From Catenovulum sp. 2E275 (lineage in GTDB: Bacteria; Pseudomonadota; Gammaproteobacteria; Enterobacterales; Alteromonadaceae): a stretch of 64,000 bases of DNA. The stretch lies in NCBI RefSeq assembly GCF_025515275.1, contig NZ_JAOPFU010000001.1:235961-299960 (forward strand), in the 5' to 3' direction. Shown piece after piece: positions 34,564 through 44,496 of the stretch. The notes beneath the pieces were generated by a model that saw nothing but the letters and a program-made list of their open reading frames with translations, made no database searches and had not been told where the DNA came from. The translations under genes were made by a program, and so were the position numbers. Every line of letters starts with the position of its first letter. Position 1 is the first letter of the stretch.

Positions 34564-36483
34564 TTAATAACCGCTACAATCAGTTGATGTTGTGTGATTA
34601 CAACCGTCTCTACCTATATAGTTTTGGGTTGAATATTCTGCAGCGGGTAGTTTGTCCAAGGTTTGATTGTTTTCCGTTAGCATTTCCATATAATCAATAA
34701 ACCCTTGTGCATATTCAGTGTAAGTGTTTACATACTTACCGGCATTATAAACTGTACCAAAAGTAGTGTAGCCATCCTGACCGCTGGCAATAAAGTCGTT
34801 CGTGACCAAAGTATAAGTGGCAGTTAAATCAATTGCTGCCCAATCACTACTCACTCTTGAATTCACCTCAAGATTGCTGATTCTATTACCTTTAGTTTGT
34901 GATGCATCTACATCAAAACGTAAACCAGAGGCATAAGGATATGCACCGTTTGAGCCGCCATTATCTAAGGTGCTGGATAATGCATCTTCCAAAACATCTT
35001 TAATTTGCTGGCCAGTCATATCCAAAGTGACCAACGTATTGGAGAAAGGCAATAAGGTATAAGCATCGGCAATACTGTAATCACCAGCTTTTACATCCAC
35101 TCGAACACCACCGCCATTTTGAATGCCAATATCTGCCGTTGGGGTGACCATCATAAATGCTTTTGCGACTAAATTTGAAATATCGCTGCCACGGGCATAA
35201 GTTTGTGAAACCGGACAAACCGTTGAACGTACTTCACCAGGGAAACGTACCAAACATAAATCTGATGCTACTGTGCCAATGATAGTTTGAGTTAGTTCTG
35301 AAACTTGCTCATCGTATTCTGCAATTAAAGTGGTTGTTGCTGTATCTGGTTGAGTCACTACAACTTCGGAATGGCTGGTTAGTGCTTGAGTAACTAAAGT
35401 CATATCCTGATCAGTTAACGTGCGGGTTTCATCATCATTATATTGGTAGGTAAATTGATCTGAAATCGGCATTAAAGGCTCGCCCTGACAGGCTGAAACT
35501 TTACCGTTTTTATCAAAACTTACCTCTAATTTACCCATAATATGAGCATATTCCCAAGCTTGCACAATACACACCTGATTACCGGATTTATCGGTTACCC
35601 GGGTTGGATATTGTGCCGCAGGATTAAACCCTAAATCTGAAAAGGTTGAGTCACCTAATAGCGTATGAGAATCGCCACCAACAATCACGTCAACACCGTC
35701 TAAATTAGCTGCTAATACTAAGTCATTTTGATACTGATAATGTGTCATTAAAATAATTTTATTAATGCCCATTTCAGTTAATTCATCAATATATTGTTGG
35801 GCTGTGGTGGTTTCATCTAAAAACTGAGTCCCCTCATCTGGCTGGGATGAATTTTTAGTTTTTCCAGCGATATCTATACCGATAATACCGATTTTTTCGC
35901 CTTGCTTTTCAATAACAGTATAAGGCTGAATATAGCCATCTTTAATTGCCGATGTGTCAGCCGGAACCACATTGGCTGCTAAAGTCGGTGTATTACAGTC
36001 GGTTGAATTGAGCTCATCTAAAAAGCTGGCTAGACCTGCATCACCATCGTCAAATTCATGGTTACCTAACGCAAATGCATCAAAACAGATTTGGTTCATC
36101 ACCGCGGCATCGGCTTCACCTTTGTATAAGCTGTAATAAAGTGTACCGGTAATTGCATCACCAGCATGTAATTTAAGGACATTTTGGCTGTTTTCGCTTT
36201 CGGTATTAAATAAGCTAACCAACATAGGAAAACCACCATAAGTGACGGATATCTCAGTTATGCTCTCATCGCTTTCTGTTTTAGCTGACAGGTTTAAGTT
36301 GGATACGTCATAATCAAAACGCTCGGCCGTTAGATGCGAGTGGTGATCATTTATGTGTAAAATGGTTAGATCAATCGCTTTTGACTGATCGTTATCATCA
36401 TTTGTATTGATATCTATACTACAGCCGGTTAAATAAGCGGTGCAAGCTAAGCTGACTAGGCTTAATTTGAATAAACTTTTCAT
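34564..36483 (-). CDS. 5'-nucleotidase/metallophosphatase lipoprotein (UshA-like)
   Basis: A 639-residue protein with lipobox YLTGC (Cys21), so it is membrane anchored. The N-terminal calcineurin-like metallophosphatase (about 38-370) has INDHHSH, GNHEFDDG and GGDSH metal motifs; the C-terminal 5'-nucleotidase domain (about 400-600) has GGGVRVD and the aromatic base-binding region. It releases phosphate from nucleotides or cyclic nucleotides. Good GGAG ribosome site. It lies between pectin genes but has no pectin operator, so it is probably a separate unit. Confidence 0.88.
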   Translation of the reverse strand: MKSLFKLSLVSLACTAYLTGCSIDINTNDDNDQSKAIDLTILHINDHHSHLTAERFDYDVSNLNLSAKTESDESITEISVTYGGFPMLVSLFNTESENSQNVLKLHAGDAITGTLYYSLYKGEADAAVMNQICFDAFALGNHEFDDGDAGLASFLDELNSTDCNTPTLAANVVPADTSAIKDGYIQPYTVIEKQGEKIGIIGIDIAGKTKNSSQPDEGTQFLDETTTAQQYIDELTEMGINKIILMTHYQYQNDLVLAANLDGVDVIVGGDSHTLLGDSTFSDLGFNPAAQYPTRVTDKSGNQVCIVQAWEYAHIMGKLEVSFDKNGKVSACQGEPLMPISDQFTYQYNDDETRTLTDQDMTLVTQALTSHSEVVVTQPDTATTTLIAEYDEQVSELTQTIIGTVASDLCLVRFPGEVRSTVCPVSQTYARGSDISNLVAKAFMMVTPTADIGIQNGGGVRVDVKAGDYSIADAYTLLPFSNTLVTLDMTGQQIKDVLEDALSSTLDNGGSNGAYPYASGLRFDVDASQTKGNRISNLEVNSRVSSDWAAIDLTATYTLVTNDFIASGQDGYTTFGTVYNAGKYVNTYTEYAQGFIDYMEMLTENNQTLDKLPAAEYSTQNYIGRDGCNHTTSTDCSGY

Positions 36484-36704
36484 AAAAACTCCGTATTGAT
36501 TATATTTGTCTGAATAATAATCAATTAAATAGGTCGCTAAAGTTGCAGATTTTTGAAGCTATTTTGACGGTTTTTATGAAAGACTACGGTAAACGGCTTA
36601 TTCGCCATCCAATGCAAATAATAGGATAAAGACAGCATGCAAAAATAAGTGAAGTGATAGGGACAGATAATTATAGTATTAGCTTTGATATTGAGGTCAA
36701 AAAA

Positions 36705-37280
36705 TTGAATATAATAGAACAAAAAACACGTCAGTTTATTCACTCCAAACACATGCTTAAAGCATTGACTATTGCCTCCTTTTTAGAGTCTATTATTGTG
36801 CCAATCCCGCTTGAGGCTGTGCTTGTACCTTTAATGCAAGCCAAAAGAGATAAGTTATGGCTATTGGCTTTATTTGCGACTTTTGGGTGTTTATTAGGGG
36901 CTTTACTTGGTTATATGGCGGGGTATTATTTATTTGATTTGGTCGGGGAGTGGGTTATTTCTAACTTTGCCGACGAACAAACTTTCCAGCAAGTTAAGCA
37001 GCAAATGCATACCGAAGGGTTCTGGTTTATTTTAATGGTTGGGGTGATCCCAATTCCTTTTCAAATCGCTATGTTAGCCGCTGGCGCGACAGAATATTCA
37101 TTACCCTTATTTTTACTCGCCGCGGTGATCGCAAGATCAATCAGGTACTTTGGCTTAGCTGCTGTGGTTTATCTGGCGGGTAATCAGGCCGAACGCTTAA
37201 TTAAGCAATATAAATGGAAAGCGGTTTTGGTATCTGCTTTGATCATTCTAATTTTATGGGCAGGTATAAAATTAATTTAA
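36705..37280 (+). CDS. YqaA-type VTT-domain membrane protein
   Basis: About 191 residues with four to five membrane helices. The SFLESIIVPIPLEAVLVPLM and VGVIPIPFQIAMLAAGAT stretches, with Gly and Pro in re-entrant positions, are the hallmark of the DedA/YqaA (VTT) family of lipid scramblase-like proteins. A TTG at 36705 follows GAGGTC and fits the family start better than the GTG at 36654. It is a single gene ending at a bidirectional terminator. The cargo is unknown. Confidence 0.8.
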   Translation: MNIIEQKTRQFIHSKHMLKALTIASFLESIIVPIPLEAVLVPLMQAKRDKLWLLALFATFGCLLGALLGYMAGYYLFDLVGEWVISNFADEQTFQQVKQQMHTEGFWFILMVGVIPIPFQIAMLAAGATEYSLPLFLLAAVIARSIRYFGLAAVVYLAGNQAERLIKQYKWKAVLVSALIILILWAGIKLI

Positions 37281-37307
37281 GCTTTGGTTTTAGAATTGAC
37301 AGTGATA

Positions 37308-37340
37308 TAAAAAACAGCCGGAATGACCGGCTGTTTTTTT
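37308..37340. terminator. Bidirectional Rho-independent terminator
   Basis: AAAAACAGCCGG and CCGGCTGTTTTT with an AATGA loop and T run between convergent genes. Confidence 0.85.
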
Positions 37341-37363
37341 AGCTTTAGTTAATAAAAGCAAGT

Positions 37364-40300
37364 TTATTGGCAGCTTGACGGCGCTGCTGAAATAATATTG
37401 CTTTGACCTTGTGAATACGCAGATACATAAGGGGTTAAACCGCCTTTACCCGCACTTGCCATTACATAGTTACGTAAATCAGCGCCGGCAGTTAAGCGAT
37501 TCGCATAAATGGTGTTTTGCGAAATACCATTGTAATCAGCAAACATATTTGGAGCAGAGCCATCTTGTACATCTAAAGCGGCAGAAGCGCCAGCCGTTGT
37601 ACAGTTTGCATCTGACTCATACACATAGCTGTTGACGACTTCTAAATTACCGTCGCGCACAGCACCATCAAATAATTCGATTTGCCAATCACCTAAGTCA
37701 TCACCTTTAGAGTTAACCACATTATTCATAAATAAGTTATCTTCAACTAATGCGCTACCGCCAACCCGCACACTCATTATGTCTTTACGGTATCCATAAA
37801 ATACATTGTTAAACATGTGGGTTTGACCACGGCGTAATAAAGGTACACGACGCATTGTATTGTATGAGCTTGAGCCAAAGTTATCGTCGGTGGTGATAAA
37901 TAGATTATTATGAATGGTGGTTGTGATTTGAGAGTTAATTGCTCTGCTATCACTTGAACCATGCAAGGCGGCACGTTTTACATTGATTAATTTGTTAAAT
38001 GAAACGCTGATATTGTAAGCGCCCACTTTCACATCAAATGCTGAATCACCTGTGGTATCAAATGTATTTTGATGGATCCAAATATCATGAGACTCACCGG
38101 TTGAGCGGATCATATCTGGGTCAAGATCATGATCTTCGGTATGACCAACCCCAACAAATTTATTGTTGGTAATAATCACATTTTCAGATTCATGGGTAGA
38201 TGCGCCACTGCTGTCTGCACCAATTTTGAAACCGTTAAATACAAATGTTGCATTTGCACCACGGCCATCAATTGTGGTGTTACTGTCAATCATATAATTG
38301 CGAATAGGCAAATTACTGTCGTTTAATTCGCTATTAAAGAAAGTTTCTAAACAGTCTGACGATGAAACACCGTTAGCACTACACCAAGCTTGTGGGCTAC
38401 GACAAGTTGCTTCGTCAACACCCAATGCTGATTGTAAAGATGAATCGGCACAATAAGGGCGGTACATCATAATTTCAGTTTCGCTGGCAAAATCCTGTTT
38501 ATCAAACACAATCCAGTTATGAGCAGGCGAAGAAATGGCTGCTAAAATTTGATCTTCAGGATTATTGTTGGTGATAACCACTAAGTTACTGCCACCTGCC
38601 GGATTATAACCACCGGTTGCATTTTCACCATAACCAACAGGTTTACCTAACGAATTTGCTAAACATTCCACAATTTCCTGATCGGTTTGTAATGATGATT
38701 CACGCCAATTAATAGCCGGATTATTAATTAATTCAGCACAAGTTGCATTTGGGTAATTAACAACGCCATCACCATTATCACCGCCGTCTCCTGTACCTGA
38801 GTCACCACCATCACCAGTGCCAGAATCGCCGCCGTCTCCTGTACCTGAGTCACCACCGTCACCTGTACCTGAGTCACCACCGTCACCAGTGCCAGAATCA
38901 CTGCCATTATTACCAAGGCTGATGTAGTACAGATTCATGGTGTCATCTTTGGTGATTGAATGGCTACCCGCAGAAAGGGAAACAGAAAGCACACCATTAG
39001 AGACTGAATGGCTAGTGCCATCAATATTAATGCTGCCACTTTCACCATCATTAAATACTAAGACTAAGTCACCATCAGCCGAGGATGTGAAGTTGATAGA
39101 GGTGCTAGATTCAATTTTTAACGCTTGAGTTAAAGTTAAACCATTGTAATTAACAGTGCCTTTTGAAGAAGAAAGGTTACCGCTAATATTAAAGAAATCA
39201 CTGGATATACCTGATTCAGTAATATTTAATATTTCTGATGTTGTATCGGTATCACCGCCAGTATCACCACCAGTATCACCGCCAGTATCACCACCAGTAT
39301 CACCGCCAGTATCACCACCAGTATCACCACCAGTATCTCCACCAGTATCTCCACCAGTATCGCCGCCAGTATCGCCGCCATCACCAATTTGACCATTACA
39401 GTCGCCCGGTGCTTGGCTTGAACCTGTTACTGTTATTGCATCAATATTAGCTAGACCTGCGGCATCTGTTGCCTGTAAGCGAATAAAGTTAAGGCCAGCG
39501 CTTAGGCTAATGGTTGTTCCGTTTACGGATGAATAATTTGTCCAAGCACCTGTAGATGGCATTGCTACAGTGCCAACTAAACTATCATTAACAATAATGG
39601 CAGCTGGGCGATCATTTGCACCATTAGCATATCTGGCACTTAATGAAAAATTACCACTTGCTGGTACATCTACTGCATAAACAATACCTGCGCCAGTTGT
39701 ATTTTCAGAGTTAGCATAACCAACGCCAGTGTAACCTGTGTGGTCACTTTCTACAGCGCCCTCAACAAAACAGAAGCCGTTAGCATTTTCTTGTAGTGTA
39801 AGGCCCACCGCAGGGACAGCAGGCTCTTCAGGATCTGTCGGTTCTTCAGGCTCAACAGGCTGCTCAGTTTCTTCGCCATTATTATCAAGGCTGATGTAAT
39901 ACAGGTTCATCGTGTCATCTTTGGTGATTGAATGGCTACCCGCAGAAAGGGAAACAGAAAGCACACCATTAGAGACTGAATGGCTAGTGCCATCAATGTT
40001 AATACTGCCATTTTCACCATCGTTAAATACTAAGACTAAGTCACCGTCAGCTGAAGATGTGAAGTTGATAGAGGTGCTAGATTCAATTTTTAACGCTTGA
40101 GTTAAAGTTAAACCATTGTAATTAACAGTGCCTTTTGAAGACGAAAGGTTACCGCTAATATCGAAGAAATCACTAGATATACCGGATTCGGTAATATTTA
40201 ATACTTGGGCACCGGTATCTGTACCTGGATCGGTCGGCTCTTCAGGATCCGTTGGTTCTGTTGGTTCAACCGGATCGGTTGGTTCAGGCACATACACTGA

Positions 40301-41371
40301 GCAAGAGCCATCTGAAACGGCTAAACCGGTATTTGCACCAGCTGTTGCGGCTAACATATTTGGAATACATTCTGCCGAATCTACTGAATAACTATAAGGC
40401 ATAGTAACATCAGTGGTTGAGACAACATTAGGTCCTGCCGGGTGATTATCATCATCATCGGCTGTCCATACAACGCTATTAGCCCAAATGTTACCGCTAA
40501 CTTCCCAATAACCCATATCGTTAGTGTAGAAAGTTCCCAAGGGGTCTTTAGCATTTTCAAAGTAGTTATTTTCAACTAGCATTTGTGCGCCAACACGAGA
40601 GTTGATGCCTGATTTATTAATACCATTAAAATGGTTGTTATAACTGTGACCAATACGACCACGCATGAGTGGTGCGCGTGAATCAATATTCTCATAAATA
40701 TTATGATGGTAGGTTACTGGACCATTTTCAGTATCGCTTGAACTAGAGCCGACCAGACCACCGCGGCCTGAGTTACGTAAAATACTGTATGAAAGCGTTA
40801 CGTATTTAGTGTCGGCTTTCATATCAAATAATGCGTCATATCCGTCTGACTCTCCACCTTGCGCTTCAAGCGTAACATGGTCTACCCAAACATTAGAGAC
40901 GTTTGATTCCATACCAATAGCATCACCACCGTTTGAGGTCGGTGAGCCGGATTTTTTGACATTACGGACATGCACATTTTGAATGATAATGTTAGATGAA
41001 CTACGAATATGAATGCCTAGCTCGTCAAATAATGCGCCGTTACCAACCCCAATTAGCGACACATTACTGATTTCTTTAAGCTCAATAACACCATCTGCGG
41101 TATTACAGCTATCTCCAGATACTTTACTGGTATTACCGTGGTTAATTGTGCCTTCAACTTGAATAATAATTGGCGTATCACTGGATGCTCGGTTACAAAG
41201 TGCTGCGTGGATTTCTGTACCTGTTGTTGCATATACCACATTACCGCCTGCACCACCGGTTGTGCCGCCATTTTGAGTATGAAAACCGGACGCTATTGCG
41301 CTACCAGTTGATAACACGCTTGCGATTGCTGCGGCTCCAACTGAATATTTATACGGAGTTTTGATTTTCAT
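37364..41371 (-). CDS. Secreted double-catalytic PL1-PL1 pectate lyase with CBM35 and duplicated modules
   Basis: 1335 residues from the ATG at 41371 (AAAGGTGA upstream). Order: signal peptide (1-28); PL1 domain (about 30-360) with NGGDAIGM, WVDHVTLE and SRAPLMRG; Glu/Pro/Thr linker; a beta-rich module of about 108 residues (about 389-497); a second Pro/Glu linker; a CBM35-like module (about 522-650); about ten GGDT repeats; a second, almost identical copy of the beta-rich module; five SGTGDGGD repeats; and a second PL1 domain (about 880-1335) with NTTIDGRGAN, IWIHQNTFDT and RRVPLLRRGQ. Two different lyase active sites in one chain suggest processive or endo/exo cooperation. Two pectin operators lie upstream. 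Confidence 0.9.
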   Translation of the reverse strand: MKIKTPYKYSVGAAAIASVLSTGSAIASGFHTQNGGTTGGAGGNVVYATTGTEIHAALCNRASSDTPIIIQVEGTINHGNTSKVSGDSCNTADGVIELKEISNVSLIGVGNGALFDELGIHIRSSSNIIIQNVHVRNVKKSGSPTSNGGDAIGMESNVSNVWVDHVTLEAQGGESDGYDALFDMKADTKYVTLSYSILRNSGRGGLVGSSSSDTENGPVTYHHNIYENIDSRAPLMRGRIGHSYNNHFNGINKSGINSRVGAQMLVENNYFENAKDPLGTFYTNDMGYWEVSGNIWANSVVWTADDDDNHPAGPNVVSTTDVTMPYSYSVDSAECIPNMLAATAGANTGLAVSDGSCSVYVPEPTDPVEPTEPTDPEEPTDPGTDTGAQVLNITESGISSDFFDISGNLSSSKGTVNYNGLTLTQALKIESSTSINFTSSADGDLVLVFNDGENGSINIDGTSHSVSNGVLSVSLSAGSHSITKDDTMNLYYISLDNNGEETEQPVEPEEPTDPEEPAVPAVGLTLQENANGFCFVEGAVESDHTGYTGVGYANSENTTGAGIVYAVDVPASGNFSLSARYANGANDRPAAIIVNDSLVGTVAMPSTGAWTNYSSVNGTTISLSAGLNFIRLQATDAAGLANIDAITVTGSSQAPGDCNGQIGDGGDTGGDTGGDTGGDTGGDTGGDTGGDTGGDTGGDTGGDTGGDTDTTSEILNITESGISSDFFNISGNLSSSKGTVNYNGLTLTQALKIESSTSINFTSSADGDLVLVFNDGESGSINIDGTSHSVSNGVLSVSLSAGSHSITKDDTMNLYYISLGNNGSDSGTGDGGDSGTGDGGDSGTGDGGDSGTGDGGDSGTGDGGDNGDGVVNYPNATCAELINNPAINWRESSLQTDQEIVECLANSLGKPVGYGENATGGYNPAGGSNLVVITNNNPEDQILAAISSPAHNWIVFDKQDFASETEIMMYRPYCADSSLQSALGVDEATCRSPQAWCSANGVSSSDCLETFFNSELNDSNLPIRNYMIDSNTTIDGRGANATFVFNGFKIGADSSGASTHESENVIITNNKFVGVGHTEDHDLDPDMIRSTGESHDIWIHQNTFDTTGDSAFDVKVGAYNISVSFNKLINVKRAALHGSSDSRAINSQITTTIHNNLFITTDDNFGSSSYNTMRRVPLLRRGQTHMFNNVFYGYRKDIMSVRVGGSALVEDNLFMNNVVNSKGDDLGDWQIELFDGAVRDGNLEVVNSYVYESDANCTTAGASAALDVQDGSAPNMFADYNGISQNTIYANRLTAGADLRNYVMASAGKGGLTPYVSAYSQGQSNIISAAPSSCQ
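38776..38898. repeat. Coding tandem repeat, SGTGDGGD linker
   Basis: Near-exact 24-bp units encode five Gly/Asp-rich repeats between the second module copy and the second PL1 domain. Confidence 0.75.
38904..39231. repeat. Intragenic direct repeat, copy 2 of the beta-rich module
   Basis: This 328-bp segment is nearly identical to 39876-40203, offset by exactly 972 bp. Both encode the same module in the same frame. Confidence 0.85.
39249..39385. repeat. Coding 12-bp tandem repeat, GGDT linker
   Basis: About ten CCAGTATC-centred 12-bp units encode GGDT repeats and look prone to slippage. Confidence 0.8.
39876..40203. repeat. Intragenic direct repeat, copy 1 of the beta-rich module
   Basis: Partner of 38904-39231. 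The few differences are scattered, so the duplication is recent or kept alike by gene conversion. Confidence 0.85.
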
Positions 41372-41413
41372 TAAAATCACCTTTTGCTTGAGTTTATTAT
41401 TTATCCTAATTAA

Positions 41414-41427
41414 TGCTACCGGTGGTA
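41414..41427. promoter_or_regulatory. Pectin-regulon operator (one mismatch)
   Basis: TGCTACCGGTGGTA, 43 bp upstream of the double-domain lyase start. Confidence 0.7.
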
Positions 41428-41434
41428 ATTTAAT

Positions 41435-41448
41435 TGCCACCGGTAGCA
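41435..41448. promoter_or_regulatory. Pectin-regulon operator
   Basis: TGCCACCGGTAGCA, again 21 bp centre to centre from its neighbour, the same spacing as upstream of the 32-kb lyase. The remaining gap to 41860 shows no gene. Confidence 0.8.
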
Positions 41449-41861
41449 TTAAGTTTGAAAACTATTCCAGCTTTATAAAAATATTTTCGCGCTGAATAAA
41501 TTTTCGTCGATGAGTGTAGGTGTAAAATATTTGTAAATCAATTGTTGTTGGTCAGGGTGTGACGCTATTCACATTATTTAAAAGTTAACTTATTAATAAA
41601 TATAAAGAAAAAAATTTGAAAAATTATTGTTCGTATAAATCATATATAACAAATTGTTTTTTATAACAAAATAGGCGTTTTATTTTTATTGTTTATCGAG
41701 CTAATTTTACTTTGATGGTGATGGCCTCAATCTAATTGAGGCTTGTTAGATTGGTTATCTTATAGGGAAATTATTGTTTTATAATAATCTGGCTAATGAT
41801 GCTTTTGTTTTGGATAGGTAATTTTTTGGATAAATCTTATATATAAACTGATTGAGCTATA

Positions 41862-41890
41862 AAAAAGCCTGATTAAAAATCAGGCTTTTT
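41862..41890. terminator. Terminator after the amylase gene
   Basis: AAAAAGCCTGATT and AATCAGGCTTTTT stem with a three-base loop. Confidence 0.8.
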
Positions 41891-41942
41891 AGCAATGAAA
41901 CATGCATCTTGAGGTAGCACGGGTATACCAATTTAAACAGAA

Positions 41943-43958
41943 TTAAAAATCGCGGATTTCTACACTGCTATTGTTAAAATTAAACTTATTGATTTTACCG
42001 CATTGGGCAAAATGATTGTTACTTGAGTAAGGCGCATTAACCTGAGCTATATTTGATTCCCAACCTTGACCGTTTTTCACAAACGCTTTTAACTCAAACC
42101 AGCCATTCACAGCTTTACTACAATCCATTTCAACATCAAGCATCCAATAATGTTGTCCCCAAATGTTAAGTGGCTCTGTGCCGTAACCATCTGTTGCAAC
42201 TGTTTTTTCTGTACCCCAACTGGTTGGCCAAATATCTGTAGTCCAATCCATTGCTGTTCCTTCTGCTGACGAGCTTTGGCTCGCTTCAACACCATACCAA
42301 TCTAAATAGTTGTCGTTAGCTTTCCAAGGGCTGGTTGTTGCATTAATCAGATTAAGATGACGTATTGGCATTGCACAATCAAAATTAGTGGTATCACAGT
42401 TGCGGCCTAATTGATTATTTGCATAATCGTGATCTATCCCACCGCGAATAAACATATCTTGTCCACTTTGGGTTTGTGCTTGAATAAAAATAACTGTACG
42501 TTGCCAGTCGTCGTTATTATCACAGTTTGGAGTACAACCAACAGGGATTATTTTAGCGTTATGGTGAATTGCGATAGCATCCCAAGGGGCAATATCTAAG
42601 TTAATTGTACCATTTTGGTTTACGGTAACTGTTTCACCGCTACAGCTTGCGCCATCTGAGCTTAGTTCACCTTTTAAAACGTTACAGTATGTACCAGGTT
42701 CCATATTGGTTTGAATGCTGGCTGTCATGTTGTAATCTTCTTTGTTAATTGCAACATGGCCTGACTCTCCTCGGCCAAATGCGATTTGATTATTACCATT
42801 ATCCCACCAGTTAGTCGTTGTCCAGGTTGCGGTGGTATTGTTTCTGAAATCCACTGCACCGGCAATATACGACCATCTGTGTTCACATTTCCAATTGGTA
42901 TCAAAACATTCAAGTGTACCGTTGTTGTGTACTGCTACGCCCGGACCACCTGCATCTGTATCGCCATGATAATCATAGCTAGACATGACTTTTGGATAAC
43001 CATAAGGGTAAGCAAGCATAAATACGTTCGCTAAATCATAAAGCCGCCCATCTTCAAATGTAATGACATTACCTGCGCCGCCGTGGCCTCTTTGGTTATC
43101 GTGATTATCAACAAATACCACCGCAGATGAACTTGGCATAAATCCCCAAGCTTCGCCAAAATTACTTAACCAAGCTAGTGAACCATTGCGGAAAGTATTA
43201 CCCAATTGGGTGCTGTATTTAAACTCGGTGACTAGCCCTGTACCAGTATATTCAGCAGCTGTGACCGCTTCGCCACCTTGATCAATAACTTCCATAAAAA
43301 CTAGTGGCGTGCCATTAACTTTAGATAATATGCCCTGGATATCAGGTACAGACATGTGTTTTGAAGCATCGAATCTAAATCCGCTTACGCCGATATTTTG
43401 TAGGTCGTTTAGATATCCGGCAATGGTATCCTGGACATAACTTGAGCTGGTATTTAAATCTGGTAAGCCAACTAACTCACAGTTTTGAACGCGCCATCTG
43501 TCGCTGCCATAATCGCTTGAGTTGATTGTACAAGATGAATGAAAATCTTGCGGGCCATAAATTGGGAATTGGCGATTACCATAAGTGCTGCCTGCGGTAC
43601 CTGTACCACTGCCTGCCCCCATGTGATTTATGACAGCATCAACATAAATTTCTACACCTGAGTTGTTACAACGCTCAACCATATCAATAAACTCGGCTCT
43701 GCTACCGCCACGGCTTTGTAATTGATAACTCACTGGTTGATAACGAGTCCACCACTGGCTACCCTGAATATGCTCATTAGGTGGTGAAACTTGTACTGCA
43801 GCATAACCTTTAGGGCCTAGGTATTGTTCACATTCCGTTGCTACGTCTTGCCACTTCCATTCAAATAAGTGAACAAAAGTAGTTGGATCAGCATGAAGGG
43901 GGGTAGATATTACAGAAACGCTCAGGGCTGCTATTAAATTTAACGTTATGTTTTTCAT
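41943..43958 (-). CDS. Secreted GH13 alpha-amylase, AHA-like with C-terminal propeptide
   Basis: 671 residues. The signal peptide ends at ..PLHA (about 23). The GH13 catalytic core (about 24-475) is of the animal-type, chloride-dependent kind: GFRFDASKH with Arg195 (chloride) and nucleophile Asp197, acid Glu223 in VFMEVID, and FVDNHD with Asp287. A C-terminal domain of about 190 residues follows (about 480-671), the same layout and total length as the precursor of the Pseudoalteromonas haloplanktis cold-active amylase, where this part is a cleaved secretion helper. It digests starch or glycogen. AAGGAAAT precedes the ATG. No pectin operator. Confidence 0.9.
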   Translation of the reverse strand: MKNITLNLIAALSVSVISTPLHADPTTFVHLFEWKWQDVATECEQYLGPKGYAAVQVSPPNEHIQGSQWWTRYQPVSYQLQSRGGSRAEFIDMVERCNNSGVEIYVDAVINHMGAGSGTGTAGSTYGNRQFPIYGPQDFHSSCTINSSDYGSDRWRVQNCELVGLPDLNTSSSYVQDTIAGYLNDLQNIGVSGFRFDASKHMSVPDIQGILSKVNGTPLVFMEVIDQGGEAVTAAEYTGTGLVTEFKYSTQLGNTFRNGSLAWLSNFGEAWGFMPSSSAVVFVDNHDNQRGHGGAGNVITFEDGRLYDLANVFMLAYPYGYPKVMSSYDYHGDTDAGGPGVAVHNNGTLECFDTNWKCEHRWSYIAGAVDFRNNTTATWTTTNWWDNGNNQIAFGRGESGHVAINKEDYNMTASIQTNMEPGTYCNVLKGELSSDGASCSGETVTVNQNGTINLDIAPWDAIAIHHNAKIIPVGCTPNCDNNDDWQRTVIFIQAQTQSGQDMFIRGGIDHDYANNQLGRNCDTTNFDCAMPIRHLNLINATTSPWKANDNYLDWYGVEASQSSSAEGTAMDWTTDIWPTSWGTEKTVATDGYGTEPLNIWGQHYWMLDVEMDCSKAVNGWFELKAFVKNGQGWESNIAQVNAPYSSNNHFAQCGKINKFNFNNSSVEIRDF

Positions 43959-44453
43959 TTGATTTCCTTAGTACTTGGTTAGCTCTTTATGTTACTAAGG
44001 TGTAATTTTTATGTTTAATTTGTTTAACTTTCAAAATGAATACGTATGCAAATAAATCATCATACTTTTATTGCTTTGTAGTAAAAATAACTATAAAAAT
44101 AAATTAAATATCCTGAGCTAGGACATATATGTAAATTTTCCTTACAGACTATACGACGGTATCTTATTGTACTTTACCACCAATACTTCAGCGATTTATC
44201 AAGGACACAGATATATCTTGATAGACAAAAGTAAACCTGATTGGACGTAAAATGACGGTAGCTTAATATTAATTAATTTAATATTGAGAGGGTCATTTAT
44301 ATCCCGCTTAGATTAAATAAAATCAGTAACTTGAAGCTAACTATCTCCTATATATTTAAAGTGTAAATAAGTTTTAATAACTCAGTGCGTCACCAAAAGT
44401 AGAGACAGGACAATAAAATATCTTAAATGTTAAAAAGACCTTATGAAAAAGTT
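43959..44453. other. Gene-free gap upstream of the amylase
   Basis: About 495 AT-rich bases with no supportable gene. I see no pectin operator and no strong inverted repeat apart from the terminator that follows at 44454. Confidence 0.5.
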
Positions 44454-44489
44454 CCCCTTAGCTTTAAGTATAATTTAAAGCCAAAGGGG
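44454..44489 (-). terminator. Terminator after the lipoprotein pectate lyase
   Basis: CCCCTT..GCTTTAA pairs with TTAAAGC..AAGGGG; on the minus strand it is followed by AACTTTTT. Confidence 0.7.
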
Positions 44490-44496
44490 TGATAGG

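Noticed and set aside
36654..36704. GTG start for the YqaA-type gene
   Set aside because: The TTG at 36705 has a GAGGTC ribosome site and gives the usual N-terminus; the 17 extra residues are not family-like.
39156..39450. Plus-strand frames rich in SPPV and QYHHQ repeats
   Set aside because: They are shadows of the 12-bp repeat that encodes GGDT on the minus strand.
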